Below are positions 61,582 to 64,000 of a stretch of DNA of 64,000 nt, in pieces. Source of the DNA: VXNE01 sp965248075 (GTDB taxonomy: Bacteria > Pseudomonadota > Gammaproteobacteria > Pseudomonadales > Azotimanducaceae); assembly GCA_965248075.1 (NCBI GenBank), contig CBDFIL010000003.1:744001-808000 (forward strand), written 5' to 3'. Positions within the stretch are counted from its first letter, which is position 1; each line of letters begins with the position of its first letter. The notes below the pieces were generated by a model, which saw nothing but the letters and a program-made list of their open reading frames with translations, did not search any database and had not been told where the DNA came from. Made by a program: the position numbers and the translations under genes.

Positions 61582-61916
61582 TGGCGCAGCGCTATGTGCC
61601 GAGCCGAGGTCACATCGTGTGCACGGATTTCGATCCCGCCGCCGGGCGGGAACAGGCGCTGCAACGTCCTGCCCTGGTGCTTTCGCCCATCGCCTTCAAT
61701 CGCAAGGTCGGGCTTGTGCTGGCGGCGCCGATCACCAGCCGCGTACGGGGACACGGATTTGAAGTGGAACTGGTCGGCGCGCGGACGCACGGGGTGGTGC
61801 TCTGCCACCAAGTCAAGACGATGGACTATCGGGCACGCGGCATACGCTACGTTGAAGACGCGCCGGACACCATCGTTCAGGACGCGCTCGCCAGGGTACG
61901 GGCGATCGTCGCCTGA
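61581..61916 (+). CDS. mazF: MazF-type endoribonuclease toxin
   Basis: 111 residues from GTG 61581. AQRYVPSRGHIVCTDFDPAA, GREQALQRPALVLSPIAFNR, GLVLAAPITSRVRGHGFEVE and VVLCHQVKTMDYRARGIRYV, all PemK/MazF landmarks including the catalytic Arg/Thr region (TDFDP, PITSR). Likely complete. Confidence 0.92.
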   Translation: MAQRYVPSRGHIVCTDFDPAAGREQALQRPALVLSPIAFNRKVGLVLAAPITSRVRGHGFEVELVGARTHGVVLCHQVKTMDYRARGIRYVEDAPDTIVQDALARVRAIVA

Positions 61917-62072
61917 GGGGGACCCGTGGGGGACCCGCACGTCGCATTGACAAGGCCCGCAATAAGTGGACCATAGCGGGTCGCGCCTGCCGACTACATC
62001 GACGTCCGCTGCGGGGGTCCGCTTGTGGACTTGCCGGAGGTGCAGTATTCGCCATCGAGGGAGAGCATCAAG

Positions 62073-64000
62073 ATGAGGAGAGCATCGAGCGCCTACGCGC
62101 TTAAGATTCTGGCGGCGGGAGCCGCCATCGCCCTGGCCGCGCCTCCCGCGCTGGCCGAGGAGGACGACGACGAACGGGCATCCGGCGTCGTCGAGGAGAT
62201 CGTGGTCTCGGCCACGTATCGCGACACCCGCCTCATGGACACCCCGCTGACGATCTCCGCGGTCACCGACCACGACATCATCAGCAAGGGCATCGAGGAC
62301 ATCCAGACCCTCTACCAGTCCATCCCGGGACTCGCCTATCGGAGCAACTCGCAGACCTACAACACGCTGTCGGTGCGGGGGATCACTCCACCGGCGGCCG
62401 GCGGCGGCGCCACGGTCGGCGTCTACTTCGACAACATGCCGATCACGGACGCCAACTCCGGCGGCCTGGCGCAGACGCTCGGGCCGCTGTTCGACCTCGA
62501 GCGGGTCGAAGTGCTGAAGGGTCCCCAGGGCACGCTCTATGGCGAGGGCGCCTTGGGTGGCTCGATCCGCTACATCACGAAGAAGCCGGATCCGAGCGGC
62601 TTCGACTACTCGTTCCAGGCCAATATCGAGGACATCGGCGAATCGGACGGGTTGTCATATCGCACTGACGGGATGGTCAATATCCCACTCGGCGACAACT
62701 TCGCGGCCCGCATTGTGGGCTATCGACGCGACCGCGTGGGTATTCTCGACCAGGTCGCACCGCGCAGCGAGGAGGACGTCGATACATTTGTCGAGAACGG
62801 CGGCAGGATCCGCCTCGCGTGGTACGTCAGTGATGCCCTGGAACTCTCCGCGATGGTCAACGTCGTCGACGGCGACTACGGCGGTCCGGGACTCGCCTTC
62901 CACTGTTTCTCCGAGTCAACGCCCTCGGACCCGGGCGGCCAGGTGCACGTCTACGACCTGCCCGGCACCGACTGCGAAGGCCAGTTCGACCAGTTCAACC
63001 GCCGCGATCCCTACGTGACGCACCTCGGCCACTGGAACCACCAGAGCGGCGGCTACGACGACCAGGCGATGTACAACTTCAGCATCGATTGGGAGTTGCC
63101 TTTCGCCCACCTCACCGCGAGCACTTCCTACTTCGAACGCGAGACGGCCTACTCGGAAGAAACCAGCCCACGCTTTTCGATCGGCCTGATCAACGCCGTC
63201 AATGGCATCTTCGCTCCCGATCTGATGACCGGGCTCGGCGGCGACGGCGCATTCTTCCGCGCATCGGAGCGTTTCGTGCAGGAGCTGCGCCTCGTGTCCA
63301 ACACGGACAGCCGGTGGCAATGGACGGTCGGCGCCTACTACAAGGACGACGAGTCCCAGGGCGGGGCACACGATGAGTGCCACAACGGCGGTCCGCCGGC
63401 CTACGACGGTCTGGACACCCACTGCTGGCTGCAATACAACTTCTACCCCGAGGTTCCCGTTGCCACGCAGCAGGCGATCATTGGCTTCCTCAACGACTTC
63501 GTCGTTGCCGGCAACACGAGCTACCGTGACTTCGGGGAACAGGCGATCTTCGGCGAAGTGAGCTACAGCATCAACGAGCAGTGGGACATCCTTGTGGGTG
63601 CCCGTTACGCCGACGTCTCGTTTGACCTCATCGTTGCGCCAGCCGGGGTCGACAGCCGATCCAACCCGGTGAACGACCTCGGCATCACCACTCGCATCTC
63701 CTCGCCCAAGGTCACCCTGACGTGGCGCCCCATGACGGACGTCATGATGTACCTGACGTACTCCCAGGGTTACCGGCCCGGCATCGTCAACACCGGTGTC
63801 GCCACCAAGGTCGCCGAACTCGACGCCATCCGGGGCACGAACCCACGGGCACAGGAGTACTACGACCGGTTCGTCGGGGTGCAGACCGTCGATGGCGACG
63901 AAGCCATCAACATCGAACTGGGCCTGAAGGCGACCCTTGCCGAGGGCCGCTTCAGCTTTACGGCGTCGCTCTATCAGATCGACTGGAAAGACACGATCGT
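62073..64000 (+). CDS. TonB-dependent receptor, family B copy 2 (3' end outside window)
   Basis: Open frame from ATG 62073 (GAGGGAGAGCATCAAG in front) to the window end, about 642 codons. Signal peptide MRRASSAYALKILAAGAAIA ending APPALA; TonB-box-like VVEEIVVSATYRDTRLMDTP; plug SIPGLAYRSN and RVEVLKGPQGTLYGEGALGG; barrel with RIVGYRRDRVGILDQVAP, CHNGGPPAYDGLDTHCW (a cysteine-bearing loop shared with copy 1) and LTYSQGYRPGIVNTGV. Unlike copy 1 it has no frameshift in the visible part. Ligand unknown. Confidence 0.93.
   Translation, partial: MRRASSAYALKILAAGAAIALAAPPALAEEDDDERASGVVEEIVVSATYRDTRLMDTPLTISAVTDHDIISKGIEDIQTLYQSIPGLAYRSNSQTYNTLSVRGITPPAAGGGATVGVYFDNMPITDANSGGLAQTLGPLFDLERVEVLKGPQGTLYGEGALGGSIRYITKKPDPSGFDYSFQANIEDIGESDGLSYRTDGMVNIPLGDNFAARIVGYRRDRVGILDQVAPRSEEDVDTFVENGGRIRLAWYVSDALELSAMVNVVDGDYGGPGLAFHCFSESTPSDPGGQVHVYDLPGTDCEGQFDQFNRRDPYVTHLGHWNHQSGGYDDQAMYNFSIDWELPFAHLTASTSYFERETAYSEETSPRFSIGLINAVNGIFAPDLMTGLGGDGAFFRASERFVQELRLVSNTDSRWQWTVGAYYKDDESQGGAHDECHNGGPPAYDGLDTHCWLQYNFYPEVPVATQQAIIGFLNDFVVAGNTSYRDFGEQAIFGEVSYSINEQWDILVGARYADVSFDLIVAPAGVDSRSNPVNDLGITTRISSPKVTLTWRPMTDVMMYLTYSQGYRPGIVNTGVATKVAELDAIRGTNPRAQEYYDRFVGVQTVDGDEAINIELGLKATLAEGRFSFTASLYQIDWKDTI

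Overview
This is a GC-rich window from a proteobacterium, most likely an uncultured gammaproteobacterium. Evidence for that lineage is TonB-dependent receptors with beta-barrel ends, a PhaR/PhaC/phasin storage locus, proteobacterial-type tRNAs and a lipoprotein signal. No rRNA or ribosomal protein gene is present, so the lineage is inference. Intergenic space is heavily invaded by short repeats and many genes are broken, which suggests a genome under IS and repeat expansion.

Layout. 1-14 kb is a decayed zone: one largely intact TonB-dependent receptor (open at the window edge), three broken receptor copies, a 5'-truncated IS91-type transposase that cuts a peptide-binding protein gene, a complete 2.15 kb IS with 16-bp inverted ends that carries a DNA adenine methylase ahead of its transposase, a truncated Mrr-like gene, a frameshifted IS1-like transposase with an overlapping partner gene, and an internally deleted aldo/keto reductase. 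14-26 kb is a one-carbon demethylation locus. A leftward operon encodes a corrinoid protein, DUF1638, a virulence-factor-like protein, a methyltetrahydrofolate methyltransferase, an ASKHA/2Fe-2S corrinoid activator and a non-pyrrolysine MttB-family methyltransferase. Divergent from it are two FAD/GcvT-type dimethylglycine/sarcosine dehydrogenase-like enzymes. Together they could take glycine betaine or a similar methylated amine down to glycine while charging tetrahydrofolate.

26-46 kb is a catabolic/transport mosaic: SDR, two MFS transporters, enoyl-CoA hydratase, metallo-beta-lactamase-fold hydrolase, esterases, DUF3604, two enolase-superfamily enzymes, amidohydrolase, tRNA-Lys and tRNA-Arg. 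It is punctuated by hairpin repeats that supply the TAG stop codon of several genes. At 39.8-42.5 kb an IS66-type element with a DruA-like (DUF4338) second gene sits in a 440-bp tandem repeat, with an 8-bp target duplication and an intact empty site next door. 46-53.6 kb is a storage-lipid locus: PhaR, an alpha/beta hydrolase, a WS/DGAT acyltransferase read in frame into a phasin, an SDR, PhaC, a GYD protein and a GYD-PlsC fusion.

53.6-64 kb holds an unknown overlapping gene pair, a partial PlsC duplication, VapBC, a peroxiredoxin whose peroxidatic residue is an in-frame TGA followed by a SECIS-like hairpin (a candidate selenoprotein), a frameshifted receptor, a broken DUF4143 ATPase, MazEF behind a perfect 20-bp palindrome, and a receptor that runs off the window. 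The strongest leads are the selenoprotein peroxiredoxin, the WS/DGAT-phasin reading frame with an internal promoter/operator, the stop-codon-supplying covarying hairpin repeats, and the mobile elements with GTGA-coupled second genes.
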